Shown one piece after another: positions 44,564 through 53,980 of a stretch of 64,000 bases of DNA (the stretch's first letter is position 1; the number at the start of each line of letters is the position of its first letter). The notes beneath the pieces were generated by a model. That model saw nothing but the letters and a program-made list of their open reading frames with translations, searched no databases and was not told where the DNA came from. A program made the position numbers and the translations under genes. The stretch is from an uncultured Christensenellaceae bacterium (lineage in GTDB: Bacteria > Bacillota > Clostridia > Christensenellales > UBA3700): the NCBI GenBank assembly GCA_944380295.1, contig CALWHE010000007.1, positions 24,085-88,084 on the forward strand, read 5' to 3'.

Positions 44564-45508
44564 ATGGGGCTTTTCAAAAAGCTGCGCAAATATCTGACCG
44601 GCAGGAGAATGGCGTGGCCGCCGCCGCGGCGCGAGGGGCTTTCCCTTTCCGACATCAATCTGCGCGATCCGTTCATCGTGCGGGACGGGCAGGGCGGATA
44701 TCTGCTCACCGGCACCGTTTATCACTATAATTACAACGACGCGGGCATGTGCCTGTGCTGGAAGAGCCGCGACCTTGAAAGTTGGAGCGGCCCGTTCAAG
44801 CTGATAGACGGAGAAGAGCTTGGCGGCGTTTATTATGATTTTTGGGCGCCGGAGATACACTTTATCGGCGGGAAATATCATCTGCTCATCACTCTGCGCC
44901 CGCAGGGCGGCAAGCGCGGGGTATATCTGTTCACGGCGGATAAGGCGGACGGGAAATACGCGCCCGCGGCGCGCCTCACGCCGTGGGAGGAAAACTGCCT
45001 GGACGGCACCTTTTACGAGGGGAAAGACGGCGCGGTATACTTTGCCTATTGCCGCGAATACACGGACGTGAAGGACGGGCAGGTGCGCTGCATGCGTTTT
45101 GAAAGGGAAGAATTGCCCGCGCCCGCGCCCGATCTTGCGGACGTTCCCTGCCTTGCCGGGCAAAGCAAACTTTTATTCAAGGGCAGCTGCAATATCTTCC
45201 GCCCCGCGCGCGGCAGGCAAAAGGTCACGGACGGACCCTTTTACTTTGAAAGAGAGGGCAGGATCTGCCTGTTGTGGTCCACGCACGTCAGAGGCGGGCG
45301 TTACGCGCTTTTGTGGGCGCGCGCAAAGACGGACGCGCCGGACGGGGAATTTGAACAGATGGGTGCGCTTTACGATAAGGACGGCGGACACGCCATGATA
45401 TTCTGTGCGGAGTGCGGGCAAAAATATTTGGTGCTGCACTCTCCCAACGCGCGCACCGTGCTGACGAAAAAGTTTGAACATCCGCACTTGCTGCCGGCGG
45501 AATTTTAA
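44564..45508 (+). CDS. Glycoside hydrolase family 43-like protein
   Basis: The 314-residue cytoplasmic protein has five-bladed propeller features: INLRDPFIVRD (about 30-40, with the base Asp), YYDFWAPEIHF, and LDGTFYEGKDGAVYFAYCRE, where the DGT...E pattern contains the likely proton donor. Substrate is unknown; arabinose or xylose side chains are common for relatives. The ATG at 44564 follows GAGGGG, 28 bp after the DUF2156 gene. Confidence 0.82.
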   Translation: MGLFKKLRKYLTGRRMAWPPPRREGLSLSDINLRDPFIVRDGQGGYLLTGTVYHYNYNDAGMCLCWKSRDLESWSGPFKLIDGEELGGVYYDFWAPEIHFIGGKYHLLITLRPQGGKRGVYLFTADKADGKYAPAARLTPWEENCLDGTFYEGKDGAVYFAYCREYTDVKDGQVRCMRFEREELPAPAPDLADVPCLAGQSKLLFKGSCNIFRPARGRQKVTDGPFYFEREGRICLLWSTHVRGGRYALLWARAKTDAPDGEFEQMGALYDKDGGHAMIFCAECGQKYLVLHSPNARTVLTKKFEHPHLLPAEF

Positions 45509-45533
45509 GGCGGCGTTTTTCCTCTCAAAACAT

Positions 45534-45563
45534 TTGCGCGCGGAGCGCGGTTTATATTATAAT
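45534..45563 (+). promoter_or_regulatory. Promoter of the aconitase-like operon
   Basis: TTGCGC (45534-45539), 18-nt spacer, TATAAT (45558-45563). Confidence 0.65.
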
Positions 45564-45611
45564 ATGTGCGTAACGTCAGGCACGCCGCTGCCGGAGCGGG
45601 CGGCGGGGCGG

Positions 45612-45636
45612 GCGTCCGGGGCTTCGGACGCTTTTT
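45612..45636 (+). terminator. Terminator-like hairpin between promoter and gene (possible attenuator)
   Basis: GCGTCCG (45612-45618), 6-nt loop, CGGACGC (45625-45631), then five T. It lies between the promoter at 45534-45563 and the start codon at 45680, so it would stop or condition transcription of the operon. Confidence 0.65.
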
Positions 45637-45679
45637 GCGGAAAATAAGTTTTGCGCCGCGGCGCATGCAGGAGGATAAA

Positions 45680-47932
45680 ATGAACGACGCTGTCAGAATT
45701 ACCGCAGGGGCTTATCTGCTGAACGGTGAGATGGTAGACAAAAAGGAGATGCTGCAAAGGGGCTTTACCCAAAAGCAGCTCGAAGACGCTTACAAGGGCA
45801 CCATGGCTTACGCCGTGCTGAGCGCGCACAACACTCTGCCGGAAACGGCAAAGGGCGCGCCGCTCAAAATCAGATTCGACACCATGGCGTCGCACGACAT
45901 AACTTATGTGGGCATTATCCAGAACGCCAAAGCCAGCGGACTGGAAAAATTCCCGCTGCCTTATGTGCTCACCAACTGCCACAACTCTCTGTGCGCGGTG
46001 GGCGGCACCATCAATGAGGACGACCACGTGTTCGGTCTTTCCGCCGCCAAGCGTTACGGCGGCATTTTCGTGCCTCCGCACCAGGCGGTGATCCACACCT
46101 TCATGCGCGAGGAGATGAGCGGCTGCGGCAAGATGATCCTGGGCAGCGATTCGCACACCCGTTACGGCGCTTTGGGCACCATGGCGGTGGGCGAGGGCGG
46201 TCCGGAGCTGGTCAAACAGCTGCTTTGCCGCACATACGACATCAATTATCCGCAGGTGGCGGCGGTGGTGCTCAAAGGCAAGCCGCGCAAGGGCGTGGGA
46301 CCGCAGGATGTGGCGCTCTCGCTGATAGGTAAGGTTTTCCCCGGCGGACTGGTCAAAAACAAGGTGCTGGAATTTGTGGGCGAGGGCGTGAAGGCGCTGC
46401 CCGTGGAATACCGCAACGGCATAGACGTGATGACCACGGAGACCACCTGTCTTTCCAGCATCTGGACGACGGACGACGAGGAAGTGAAGAATTATTACGC
46501 CGTGCGCGGCAGGCTGGACGATTACAAGCCCCTCAAGCCGGGCGAAGCGGCTTATTACGACATGGTGGTGGAGATAGACCTTGACAAGGTGCGCCCCGTG
46601 ATAGCCATGCCTTTCCACCCCGCCAACGTCTACGATCTGCAAGAGGCGATAGACGAGCCGGGCGACGTCATGCGCGAGGCGGAGAAAAAAGCCAACGAAC
46701 TTTTGAACGGCAAAGGCAGGCTCGACCTTGTATCCAAGGTGAAGGACGGCAAGATATATGTGGAACAGGGCATAATCGCCGGTTGCGCCGGCGGCACTTA
46801 CGACAATATCATTGAAGCCGCCTCGATTTTGAAGGGCAGAGCCACGGGCAGCGGAAAATTCACGCTGAGCGTTTATCCTTCTTCCACGCCCATATACATG
46901 GATCTGCTGAAAAAGGGCGCTTTGGGCACGCTGCTGGAAGCGGGCGCCATCGTCAAAACGGCGTTCTGCGGACCTTGCTTCGGCGCGGGCGACGTCCCCG
47001 CCAACGGCGCGCTTTCAGTGCGCCACACCACGCGCAACTTCGAATCGCGCGAAGGCTCCAAACCGGGCGCCGGTCAGATGGCGGGCGTGGCGCTGATGGA
47101 CAGCCGCAGCATTGCCGCCACCGCGGCAAACGGTGGCGTGCTCACCAGCGCGCTGGGGCTTGATTACGACAACACCGTTCCGCCCTTCGAATATGACGGA
47201 AATATTTACGCCCGCCGCGTTTACAACGGCTGGGGCAAGCCGCAGGGCACGCCGCTGGAATACGGTCCCAACATCAAAGACTGGCCCGAACAGCCCGCTC
47301 TGGCGGACAACGCCGTATACAAAGTGGCGGCTGCCATTTACGATCCCGTCACCACCACGGACGAGCTTATCCCCTCCGGCGAAACTTCCAGTTACCGCTC
47401 CAATCCGTTGGGGCTGGCGGAGTTCGCGCTCTCGCGCAAGGTGCCGGAATACGTGGGCAGGGCAAAAGCCGTGCGTGCGGACGGAGAAAAGGCGGCAAAA
47501 GAGGGCTTGTTTGGAGAATACGCGCAGGCAGTGGCGGCAAGCGGACTTAAATTGGAAGGAAGCGTGCAGATAGGCAGCGCGGTGTTCGCCGTCAAACCGG
47601 GCGACGGCAGCGCGCGCGAACAGGCGGCAAGCTGTCAGAGAGTGCTGGGCGGCGCGTGCAACTTTGCGCGCGAATACGCCACCAAGCGTTACCGCTCCAA
47701 CCTGATCAACTGGGGCATGATGCCTTATCTTGCCGAGGCGGACTTTGAGCCGGGCGACATCGTGATCGTGCCGAACGTGCGCCAAAAGGTGCAGGCGGGA
47801 GAAAAAGAGTTTGCCGCCAAACTGGTGCGCGCGGGCAAGAGCAGCGACGTCACTTTGAGGATAGACGCGCTCACGCCGGACGAGCAGAAGATAATCCTGA
47901 GCGGCTGCCTCATCAATTATTACCGTGGATAA
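45680..47932 (+). CDS. Aconitase-family hydratase (YbhJ-like)
   Basis: The 750-residue protein has the aconitase fold with candidate [4Fe-4S] ligands Cys369 ([10 protein letters not shown]), Cys430 and Cys433 ([10 protein letters not shown]), plus [21 protein letters not shown] in the substrate region. The spacing 61+3 resembles classical aconitase. The overall sequence and length fit the hydratase group typified by E. coli YbhJ more than housekeeping AcnA or AcnB, so citrate isomerisation should not be assumed. AGGAGG precedes the ATG at 45680. It heads a five- or six-gene run. Confidence 0.88.
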   Translation: MNDAVRITAGAYLLNGEMVDKKEMLQRGFTQKQLEDAYKGTMAYAVLSAHNTLPETAKGAPLKIRFDTMASHDITYVGIIQNAKASGLEKFPLPYVLTNCHNSLCAVGGTINEDDHVFGLSAAKRYGGIFVPPHQAVIHTFMREEMSGCGKMILGSDSHTRYGALGTMAVGEGGPELVKQLLCRTYDINYPQVAAVVLKGKPRKGVGPQDVALSLIGKVFPGGLVKNKVLEFVGEGVKALPVEYRNGIDVMTTETTCLSSIWTTDDEEVKNYYAVRGRLDDYKPLKPGEAAYYDMVVEIDLDKVRPVIAMPFHPANVYDLQEAIDEPGDVMREAEKKANELLNGKGRLDLVSKVKDGKIYVEQGIIAGCAGGTYDNIIEAASILKGRATGSGKFTLSVYPSSTPIYMDLLKKGALGTLLEAGAIVKTAFCGPCFGAGDVPANGALSVRHTTRNFESREGSKPGAGQMAGVALMDSRSIAATAANGGVLTSALGLDYDNTVPPFEYDGNIYARRVYNGWGKPQGTPLEYGPNIKDWPEQPALADNAVYKVAAAIYDPVTTTDELIPSGETSSYRSNPLGLAEFALSRKVPEYVGRAKAVRADGEKAAKEGLFGEYAQAVAASGLKLEGSVQIGSAVFAVKPGDGSAREQAASCQRVLGGACNFAREYATKRYRSNLINWGMMPYLAEADFEPGDIVIVPNVRQKVQAGEKEFAAKLVRAGKSSDVTLRIDALTPDEQKIILSGCLINYYRG

Positions 47933-48485
47933 GGCGGAAGCCAGAAGGGCGGCGCGCGCGGCGAAGAGCGCCATGGGCGAGCGTGAACGGCGCGAGGCGG
48001 ACGAAGCCGTCTGCGCCTATATCCTGGCGTTGGCGGAGGCGGTGCCGGGAGCGGTGTGCATATATTCGCCGCTGCCGGACGAAACGGATGTGTCTGCGGC
48101 GGCGCGCGAGCTGGTGCGTCAGGGGCGCGAGGTGTATTTCCCCGTGATGAGAGAGGGGGAGATAAAATTGGTATCCGTCACGCGGCGCACACGGTTCACC
48201 GCGGGCGCTTACGGCATAAAAGAGCCGGTGGGGGAAGAGCGCGAGCCGGCGGAAACAGAGATAGCGCTGTGCATAACGCCGCTCACGGCGTTCACGCGCG
48301 GAGGCGGCAGAGTGGGCAGAGGCAAGGGCTGTTACGACAGATTTTTTGCCGTTTGCCCCTGCATAAAAGCGGGCGTTGCCTATTCCTGCGCCTATGTCAA
48401 AGAGGTGGAACTGGACAAATTCGACGTGCCCATGGATGTGATGATAACGCAAAAAGGAGTGCTGAGAGCGGAGGAGATAAAGTGA
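47925..48485 (+). CDS. 5-formyltetrahydrofolate cyclo-ligase
   Basis: The 186-residue enzyme returns 5-formyl-THF to 5,10-methenyl-THF using [15 protein letters not shown] is the substrate region, and the C-terminal block [15 protein letters not shown] is the ATP/phosphate-binding signature. It uses GTG as start, overlapping the aconitase-like gene by eight bases, and its own stop overlaps the next GTG. Confidence 0.93.
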   Translation: MDKAEARRAARAAKSAMGERERREADEAVCAYILALAEAVPGAVCIYSPLPDETDVSAAARELVRQGREVYFPVMREGEIKLVSVTRRTRFTAGAYGIKEPVGEEREPAETEIALCITPLTAFTRGGGRVGRGKGCYDRFFAVCPCIKAGVAYSCAYVKEVELDKFDVPMDVMITQKGVLRAEEIK

Positions 48486-49510
48486 GGATTTCCGCAGGCA
48501 GATTGAAGGGAAGAAACGTGCTTGCCCCGCAGGGCAGAGGGGTGCGTCCCACCGGCGCCAAGGCGCGCGAGGGGCTGTTCGACGCCCTGCGCCCTTATAT
48601 GGACGGATGCAGGTTTTTGGACCTGTTCGCCGGCAGCGGCGCGGTGGGCATAGAGGCTTACAGCCGCGGCGCGGGCGAAGTGGTGTTTTGTGAAAGAAAC
48701 AGGGACGCGCTGCCGCTTTTGAAACAGAACGTCTTGCTGCTCAAAGGCGCGGGCAGAGTGTTTGAAGGGGATTCTTTTGCGCTTTTGGAGCGCCTGCCGG
48801 GCGGCTTTGACGTGATCTTTGCCGATCCGCCTTACAAGGAGAACGCTTTGGAGCGCGTCTGCGAGGCGGTGGCGCGGCGCGGACTGCTGGCAGAGGGCGG
48901 CGTGCTGGTCTATGAGCATTCTTCCGACAACAAGGCGCACGCTCCCGCCGGCTGGCGCATAGAAAAGAGCAGAAAATACGGCGCCGCCACGCTGGAATAT
49001 CTCAAACAGGGCACGCTGTGCGCGGTCACGGGGTCTTTCGATCCCATCACGCGCGGACATGCGGAAGTGGTGCGCCGCGCCCTGCAAATGTTCGACAAAG
49101 CGGTGGTGGTGATCGCCGTCAATGACACCAAGCCGGGCTTTCTGCCGCTGGAAGACAGGCGGGAGATCGCCGAGGCGGCGCTCAAAGACATGCCCGGCGT
49201 GCAGGTGGACGTGTGCGAGGGTTTGGTTTATAAATACTGCAACCGCCGCGGCATAAGCACGATCGTGCGCGGAGTGCGCGGGGAAGAGGACAGGGAATAC
49301 GAGGAGTTCATGGCGCGCTACAACCTGGAAAAGGGCGGCGTGGAAACCGTGTTCATCTCGGCGGAAGGGCTGCAAGACATCTCTTCCACGGCGCTCAGGC
49401 GCGCCCTGGCGCAGGGCGACGAAGAGGCTGCGCAGCGGCTGTGCGCGCCGGGGACTTATCCGTTGATAAAGCAAAAATACGCACATATAAAGGAGGAAGA
49501 CAATGACTGA
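48482..49510 (+). CDS. rsmD-coaD: RsmD-CoaD fusion: 16S rRNA m2G966 methyltransferase + phosphopantetheine adenylyltransferase
   Basis: One 342-residue frame contains two enzymes. Residues 1 to about 176 are Rsm[46 protein letters not shown] and the catalytic DPPY motif (FADPPYKE). Directly after, GTLCAVTGSFDPITRGHAEV begins CoaD, with its TxGH nucleotidyl-transfer motif; PLEDRREIAEAAL, STIVRGVRGEEDREYE and a C-terminal ISSTALRRAL follow. There is no stop, start codon or ribosome binding site between them. In most Firmicutes these are separate adjacent genes. The GTG start overlaps the previous stop. Confidence 0.9.
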   Translation: MRISAGRLKGRNVLAPQGRGVRPTGAKAREGLFDALRPYMDGCRFLDLFAGSGAVGIEAYSRGAGEVVFCERNRDALPLLKQNVLLLKGAGRVFEGDSFALLERLPGGFDVIFADPPYKENALERVCEAVARRGLLAEGGVLVYEHSSDNKAHAPAGWRIEKSRKYGAATLEYLKQGTLCAVTGSFDPITRGHAEVVRRALQMFDKAVVVIAVNDTKPGFLPLEDRREIAEAALKDMPGVQVDVCEGLVYKYCNRRGISTIVRGVRGEEDREYEEFMARYNLEKGGVETVFISAEGLQDISSTALRRALAQGDEEAAQRLCAPGTYPLIKQKYAHIKEEDND

Positions 49511-49961
49511 GGTGGAAAGACTGCTCGACGCGCTGGAAGAGGAGATACGTTCGGGCAAAAAAGCAGTGTTTTCGGGCGCCGGACTCAAACTGGTGGACGA
49601 ATTCAAGTGCCTGGAATATATCAACCAGATACGCAACATGCTGCCCTCCACGCTTTCGGAAGCGCGCGTGGTGTTGCAGGACAAGAGCGACATTTTGGAA
49701 AACGCCAAGGCGAACGCCGCCGCGGTGATGGAGAGCGCGCGCAGACAGGCGCAGGCGCTGGTGGACGAGCATGAGATAGTGGCGCGCGCCCAACAGGAAG
49801 CGCAGGGCATACGCAACGAAGCGCTGGGTTATGCTGACAAGGTGGTGAGCGACACTTACAAGTATCTGTGCGGCATGACGGATGACGCTTACGCCAAGCT
49901 GAACGAGGCGGTGCAGGCGGTGATCGCCACGCGCAGGGAACTGGACAACAAGATGAGGTGA
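49503..49961 (+). CDS. Coiled-coil protein, ATP synthase subunit B-like
   Basis: The 152-residue protein is mostly charged helix: a short globular start, then about 85 residues of coiled coil (AKANAAAVMESARRQAQALV onwards) and a C-terminal helix. Similar small proteins often follow coaD in Clostridia and are labelled ATPase or F0 subunit B-like. There is no membrane segment here. It overlaps the fusion gene by eight bases; AGGAGG lies inside that gene. Confidence 0.7.
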   Translation: MTEVERLLDALEEEIRSGKKAVFSGAGLKLVDEFKCLEYINQIRNMLPSTLSEARVVLQDKSDILENAKANAAAVMESARRQAQALVDEHEIVARAQQEAQGIRNEALGYADKVVSDTYKYLCGMTDDAYAKLNEAVQAVIATRRELDNKMR

Positions 49962-49965
49962 GAAA

Positions 49966-51093
49966 ATGAAGAGATCGATCGCGGTGGCGATAGCCGCGGC
50001 GCTTTTGGTCGCGCTGGCGGCGGTGTGCTGCGCGGGCTGCACGCACGGCGAGTGGAACGACGGGTCTTACGACCTTTCTCTGCCCGATATAGGCAAGATA
50101 ACGGCGACCTCCGGCGTCAGCGAGGAGGGCTGGTATCTGGTTTTTGAGGACGAGTTCGACAAGGGCGATACAAACAACTCCGATCTGCAAAGCGCGCTCA
50201 ACGCGAGCACGAATTTCGGCGAGGTTTACAAGGAAAAGTATCCCGAAGAGTATGCGGCGCAGGAAGAGCGCGGCATTTGGACCACCTCTCCCGAGGGCGT
50301 GCGCTGGGAGAGCAACGATAAAAACAAGCCCGAACAGGCGTGCTACTGGTGCGCGGACATGGTGAGCGTGGCGGACGGATACGTCACCGTGCGTTCGCAG
50401 CAGAAGAGCGATCACGTCTGTTCCGCGGACAAGTGCCCGCCAAGCGGCAGATTCACTTCCGGCATAGAAACGCGCGCCATCATCGAGGGCGCGGACAGCG
50501 AGGTGGCAAACAAGGGGCAGGCGGACGATATTCTCTTTGCCCAGGCGTTCGGATATTTTGAAGCCACGGTCAAAGTGCCCGCCGCCACCGGCATGTGGTC
50601 GGCGTTCTGGCTGCAATCTTCCGGCATGCGCAAGGTGGGCGCGGAAGGCGTGGACGGCACGGAGATAGACGTTTACGAGAGCGCCTTTTTCCGCAGCCGC
50701 ACTTCCAAGATGGGGCACGCGCTCTTGTGGAACGGATACGGGGACCATGCCAAGGTGGAAGGCTATATCGGCGAATTGGACGTGGATCTCTATGACGGCG
50801 GCTTCCACACCTTTGCGCTCAAATGGACGCCCGAGTATTACGTCTTTTATGTGGACGACAAAGCCACCTGGGCAAGCCGCGCGGGCGGCGTTTCTCACGT
50901 CAGAGAGTTTTTGCGCCTCACCGTGGAGCTGGATGCGGGCGACAAGTGGGGTCCGCACGGGCAGAAGATAGGCGCATTCAAGGAGGGCGCGGACTTTGTG
51001 ATAGATTCCGTGCGCGTTTATCAGAACGAAAAGTTCGAGCAATACGTCATAGACGATGCTTGTTTTGCCGGAGAGCTGGATCTGGGCAACTGA
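49966..51093 (+). CDS. Glycoside hydrolase family 16 lipoprotein
   Basis: The 375-residue product has a lipoprotein signal peptide (hydrophobic 6-22, lipobox near CCAGC) and a GH16 jelly-roll. The catalytic ExDxxE motif appears as GTEIDVYES around residue 228, with SAFWLQSSG upstream and ALKWTPEYYVFYVDD downstream. The family hydrolyses beta-1,3 or beta-1,3-1,4 glucans and related polymers; which one is unclear. Residues about 140-170 carry an insertion with paired cysteines. It starts four bases after the preceding gene. Confidence 0.9.
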   Translation: MKRSIAVAIAAALLVALAAVCCAGCTHGEWNDGSYDLSLPDIGKITATSGVSEEGWYLVFEDEFDKGDTNNSDLQSALNASTNFGEVYKEKYPEEYAAQEERGIWTTSPEGVRWESNDKNKPEQACYWCADMVSVADGYVTVRSQQKSDHVCSADKCPPSGRFTSGIETRAIIEGADSEVANKGQADDILFAQAFGYFEATVKVPAATGMWSAFWLQSSGMRKVGAEGVDGTEIDVYESAFFRSRTSKMGHALLWNGYGDHAKVEGYIGELDVDLYDGGFHTFALKWTPEYYVFYVDDKATWASRAGGVSHVREFLRLTVELDAGDKWGPHGQKIGAFKEGADFVIDSVRVYQNEKFEQYVIDDACFAGELDLGN

Positions 51094-51097
51094 GGGT

Positions 51098-52057
51098 ATG
51101 CGGGAAGAAGAATACATCGTCAAATTTTATAAAGAGCCGGGCAAAGACCTGGTCATTCTCAACCTGGCGGACGTGCAGTTCAACGATCTGTTCGACCTCT
51201 TCGGCAACCGCAATCTGACCGTGAACACGATCAAGCGGCTGGTGGAACAGGTGAAGCCCGACCTCATCACCCTCACCGGCGATCAGGTGTGGGGCTTCCG
51301 CACCAAGCGGTCTTTGCGCTTTTTGTGCAAGCTGATGGACGGGTTCAACATTCCCTGGGCGCCCGTGCTGGGCAATCACGATTGTTCGGACAGGGTGGAC
51401 AAGGAGTATACCGCCGCGCATTACCGCAAGAGTTCGTCTTGCCTGTTCCGCAACGGTCCCAAAGGGCTGTTCGGCTGCGGCAATTACGTGATAAACATCG
51501 TCTTGCCCGCCGCCGGCGGCAGGGCGGAAAAGTTGATCCACTCCTGCTTTTTCATGGATTCGGGCGCCAAGGCGGAATATATGGTGCGCGGCGACAAGGG
51601 CGTGAAAGAGCAGGTCACCGGCTACGACCACGTCAAGTATAATCAGATAAGCTGGTATCGCTCCATGCTGGGCGAGTTCAAAAGGGTGAACGGCGGAGTA
51701 ATGCCGCCTTCTTCCGTGTTTGTCCACATTCCGCTCACGCAATATGCGGCGGCTTACGATCTGTGGCGCGCCGGCGGTTTCGACCCTGCCGCGGGCTTTG
51801 GCGAGAATAACGAAAAGATCTCCTGCCCGCCCGTGGACAACGGCTTTTTTGCCATGATAAAGGCGCTGGGCAGCACGCGCAACGTCATCTGCGGGCACGA
51901 CCACACCAACTGCGCGTCCATTATCTATGAGGGCGTGCGCCTGACCTTCGCGCTGAAAACGGGGGACAGATGTTATTGGAAAGAAGGGCTTTCCGGCGGC
52001 ACCGTCATCAGAGTGGACGATGAGGGCAACACCAAGACGGAGCACGTTTTCATCTGA
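51098..52057 (+). CDS. Calcineurin-like metallophosphoesterase
   Basis: The 319-residue protein has the metal-binding blocks NLADVQFND (about 21-29), LTGDQVWG, VLGNHDCSD, VFVHIPL and CGHDHTN. No signal peptide is visible, so it is predicted to be cytoplasmic despite following a secreted enzyme gene. The start at 51098 follows GAGGG. It is the last gene of the run and faces the BspA-like gene convergently. Confidence 0.88.
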   Translation: MREEEYIVKFYKEPGKDLVILNLADVQFNDLFDLFGNRNLTVNTIKRLVEQVKPDLITLTGDQVWGFRTKRSLRFLCKLMDGFNIPWAPVLGNHDCSDRVDKEYTAAHYRKSSSCLFRNGPKGLFGCGNYVINIVLPAAGGRAEKLIHSCFFMDSGAKAEYMVRGDKGVKEQVTGYDHVKYNQISWYRSMLGEFKRVNGGVMPPSSVFVHIPLTQYAAAYDLWRAGGFDPAAGFGENNEKISCPPVDNGFFAMIKALGSTRNVICGHDHTNCASIIYEGVRLTFALKTGDRCYWKEGLSGGTVIRVDDEGNTKTEHVFI

Positions 52058-52079
52058 ATCGCGCCGCAATGCCGCGGAG

Positions 52080-53945
52080 TTATTGCAGACATTCCACGGT
52101 CAGATCTTCCGGGTTCCAGCCCGTGGCGAATCTGCCCGCGTGGAAATCCCAGGTTTCCCGCGTGCCGTTGAATTTTATCGTCAGAGAGCAGTTTTCAAAG
52201 GCGTGATAGCCGATATTCGTAATGCCGGCGCCTATGGTCACGCCGCTTGCCGCGCAGCCGGCAAAGGCAAATTCGCCTACCTCTTTTATGCAGTCGGGCA
52301 AAATCACTTCCGTCACGTTCGCGTTTTCAAAGGCGTATGCCTCCACGCTTGTCAGATGTTCGAGGGCAGACAGATCCGCCGCCCCGCCCGTGTGGCAGGC
52401 GAACAGTAATTTTTCCTGCGCGTTTGCCGGCATGCTGTCCATCTCTATCAGGCAGCCGCCGTGCATGTAGTAAGAAAAGCCGCCTTCTACGGTCATGTTG
52501 CTCAGGGCGGGACAGTTTGAAAACGCCCTTTCGCCTATTTCCTTCACGGTGGAAGGAATGACCAGCGAGGTTATTTGCGTCCTTCCCGCAAAGGCATAAG
52601 GCTTTATTTCACTTACCTTATCGGGTATGACCGCGCTGTTTACGCCTACGATCAGCACACTGTTGGGCGTGCCGTTTTGCAGCAGACAGCCGCTTTCCAC
52701 GCGGAATTTGCCGCTGCCGTTCAAAACGAGTTCGTTCACGTCGCTGCCCGCAATAAAAGTGGAAGCCACGCTCTGCATGCCGGAGGGCAGCGTGACTTTT
52801 TTGAGGGCGGCGCAGTTTTCAAACAGCCGCGCCGGCACGCTCGTCAGCCCGCCGGGGAGCGTTATCTCCGTGAGCGCGCTGCCCGAAAAGGCGCCTATGC
52901 CCAAACTTTCCAAACCCTCCGGCAGGGCAATGCCCGTTATGCCGCAATTGGCAAAAGCGCTTTTACTTATGCTTTTCAGTCCGCTCGGCAGAACGACGTC
53001 GGTCAGCGCGGTGCAGCCGGAAAAGGCGCTGTCGCCGATGGCGGTCACGCTTGCGGGCAAAGTTACGGAAGTGAGCGTGTGCTCTTCGCCCGTTTCCGCC
53101 GCGGCACGCGCCGCCACCGCCGTGACGGGAACGCCGTCGTAATAAGGCTGCACCACGATGTCGCCCCGCGCTTCCCCCAGACCGGTCAGTGACATTTTTC
53201 TGTCCCAAAGACCGAATTCAAGCCCGGGCGTGTAATAAGTGTGATCGGGAGCAAAACAGGCGGAGCAGACGTGCTCGCTGTTGAAGGTATGCGCTTCAAG
53301 CGGCAGGGCAAGCTCGTCGGCGCTCACCTCGCGCGTGCAAGTCTCGTCCGCAAACAGCTTGCCGCAGGCGGAACAGGCGTAATGTTCCTTGCGCCCGGCG
53401 GCGGAACAGGTGGAAGGGACTTGCGCTTGCAACACCGGCTTGTGCGCGGCGGGCAGCACGGGCGGCTGACTTATCGGCAGTCTGTCCGTTTGCGTGAACA
53501 GCGCTCCGCAAGTCGAACAGCGCAAGTAAGGCTCATATCCCGCCTGCGTGCAGGTGGGCTGCTTGCCGCCGTGATATAAAAGCGTGTGTTCCGCCGGCTC
53601 TGTCTGCGTTTCCTTCTTGCCGCAGCGCTTGCATTCGCGCGCTCTCTCGCCCGCGTGCGTGCAGTCGCCGGCAGTCGTCTGCCGCCACTCTCCCCAGTCG
53701 TGATCGTAGTTTTTCGGCAGCACGGCTTCTTGTATGCCTATCTCTTTTGTGCAGTCCTGGTCGGAAAAATATTTACCGCAGCCCGCGCAATAATAATATC
53801 CGCTGCTGCCTTCGCTCGAACAGTTCGGCTGCGCGGCGGGCACGTATTCCGCCTTGTGCGTATGCGGTTTGGCGCAGCACGATAGCGCCGCAAAGGCGAC
53901 GATTGCAACGGCAAGCATTATCAGAAAAGCGCGCAACTTCTTCAT
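52080..53945 (-). CDS. BspA-type leucine-rich-repeat lipoprotein with Cys-pair repeats
   Basis: The 621-residue protein starts with a lipoprotein signal (hydrophobic 5-20, Cys23 region LSCCA). Residues about 28-235 contain four or five CxxC-containing modules of the YYYCAGCGKYFSD / HYACSACGKLFAD kind. From about 275 there are LRR_5 repeats (SVTLPASVTAIGDSAFSGCT type) to the C-terminus. Such proteins bind host or bacterial partners. The same Cys-pair module survives in the remnant at 4072-4563. The promoter leaves only six bases before the ATG and no Shine-Dalgarno is present, so translation may be leaderless. Confidence 0.9.
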   Translation of the reverse strand: MKKLRAFLIMLAVAIVAFAALSCCAKPHTHKAEYVPAAQPNCSSEGSSGYYYCAGCGKYFSDQDCTKEIGIQEAVLPKNYDHDWGEWRQTTAGDCTHAGERARECKRCGKKETQTEPAEHTLLYHGGKQPTCTQAGYEPYLRCSTCGALFTQTDRLPISQPPVLPAAHKPVLQAQVPSTCSAAGRKEHYACSACGKLFADETCTREVSADELALPLEAHTFNSEHVCSACFAPDHTYYTPGLEFGLWDRKMSLTGLGEARGDIVVQPYYDGVPVTAVAARAAAETGEEHTLTSVTLPASVTAIGDSAFSGCTALTDVVLPSGLKSISKSAFANCGITGIALPEGLESLGIGAFSGSALTEITLPGGLTSVPARLFENCAALKKVTLPSGMQSVASTFIAGSDVNELVLNGSGKFRVESGCLLQNGTPNSVLIVGVNSAVIPDKVSEIKPYAFAGRTQITSLVIPSTVKEIGERAFSNCPALSNMTVEGGFSYYMHGGCLIEMDSMPANAQEKLLFACHTGGAADLSALEHLTSVEAYAFENANVTEVILPDCIKEVGEFAFAGCAASGVTIGAGITNIGYHAFENCSLTIKFNGTRETWDFHAGRFATGWNPEDLTVECLQ

Positions 53946-53951
53946 ACTTAT

Positions 53952-53980
53952 ATCTTATCATGAAAAAGCATTTATTGCAA
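53952..53980 (-). promoter_or_regulatory. Promoter of the BspA-like gene (leaderless)
   Basis: Minus-strand TTGCAA (53975-53980), 17-nt spacer, TAAGAT (53952-53957), six bases, then the ATG at 53945. It overlaps the 3' end of ylbJ. Confidence 0.6.
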
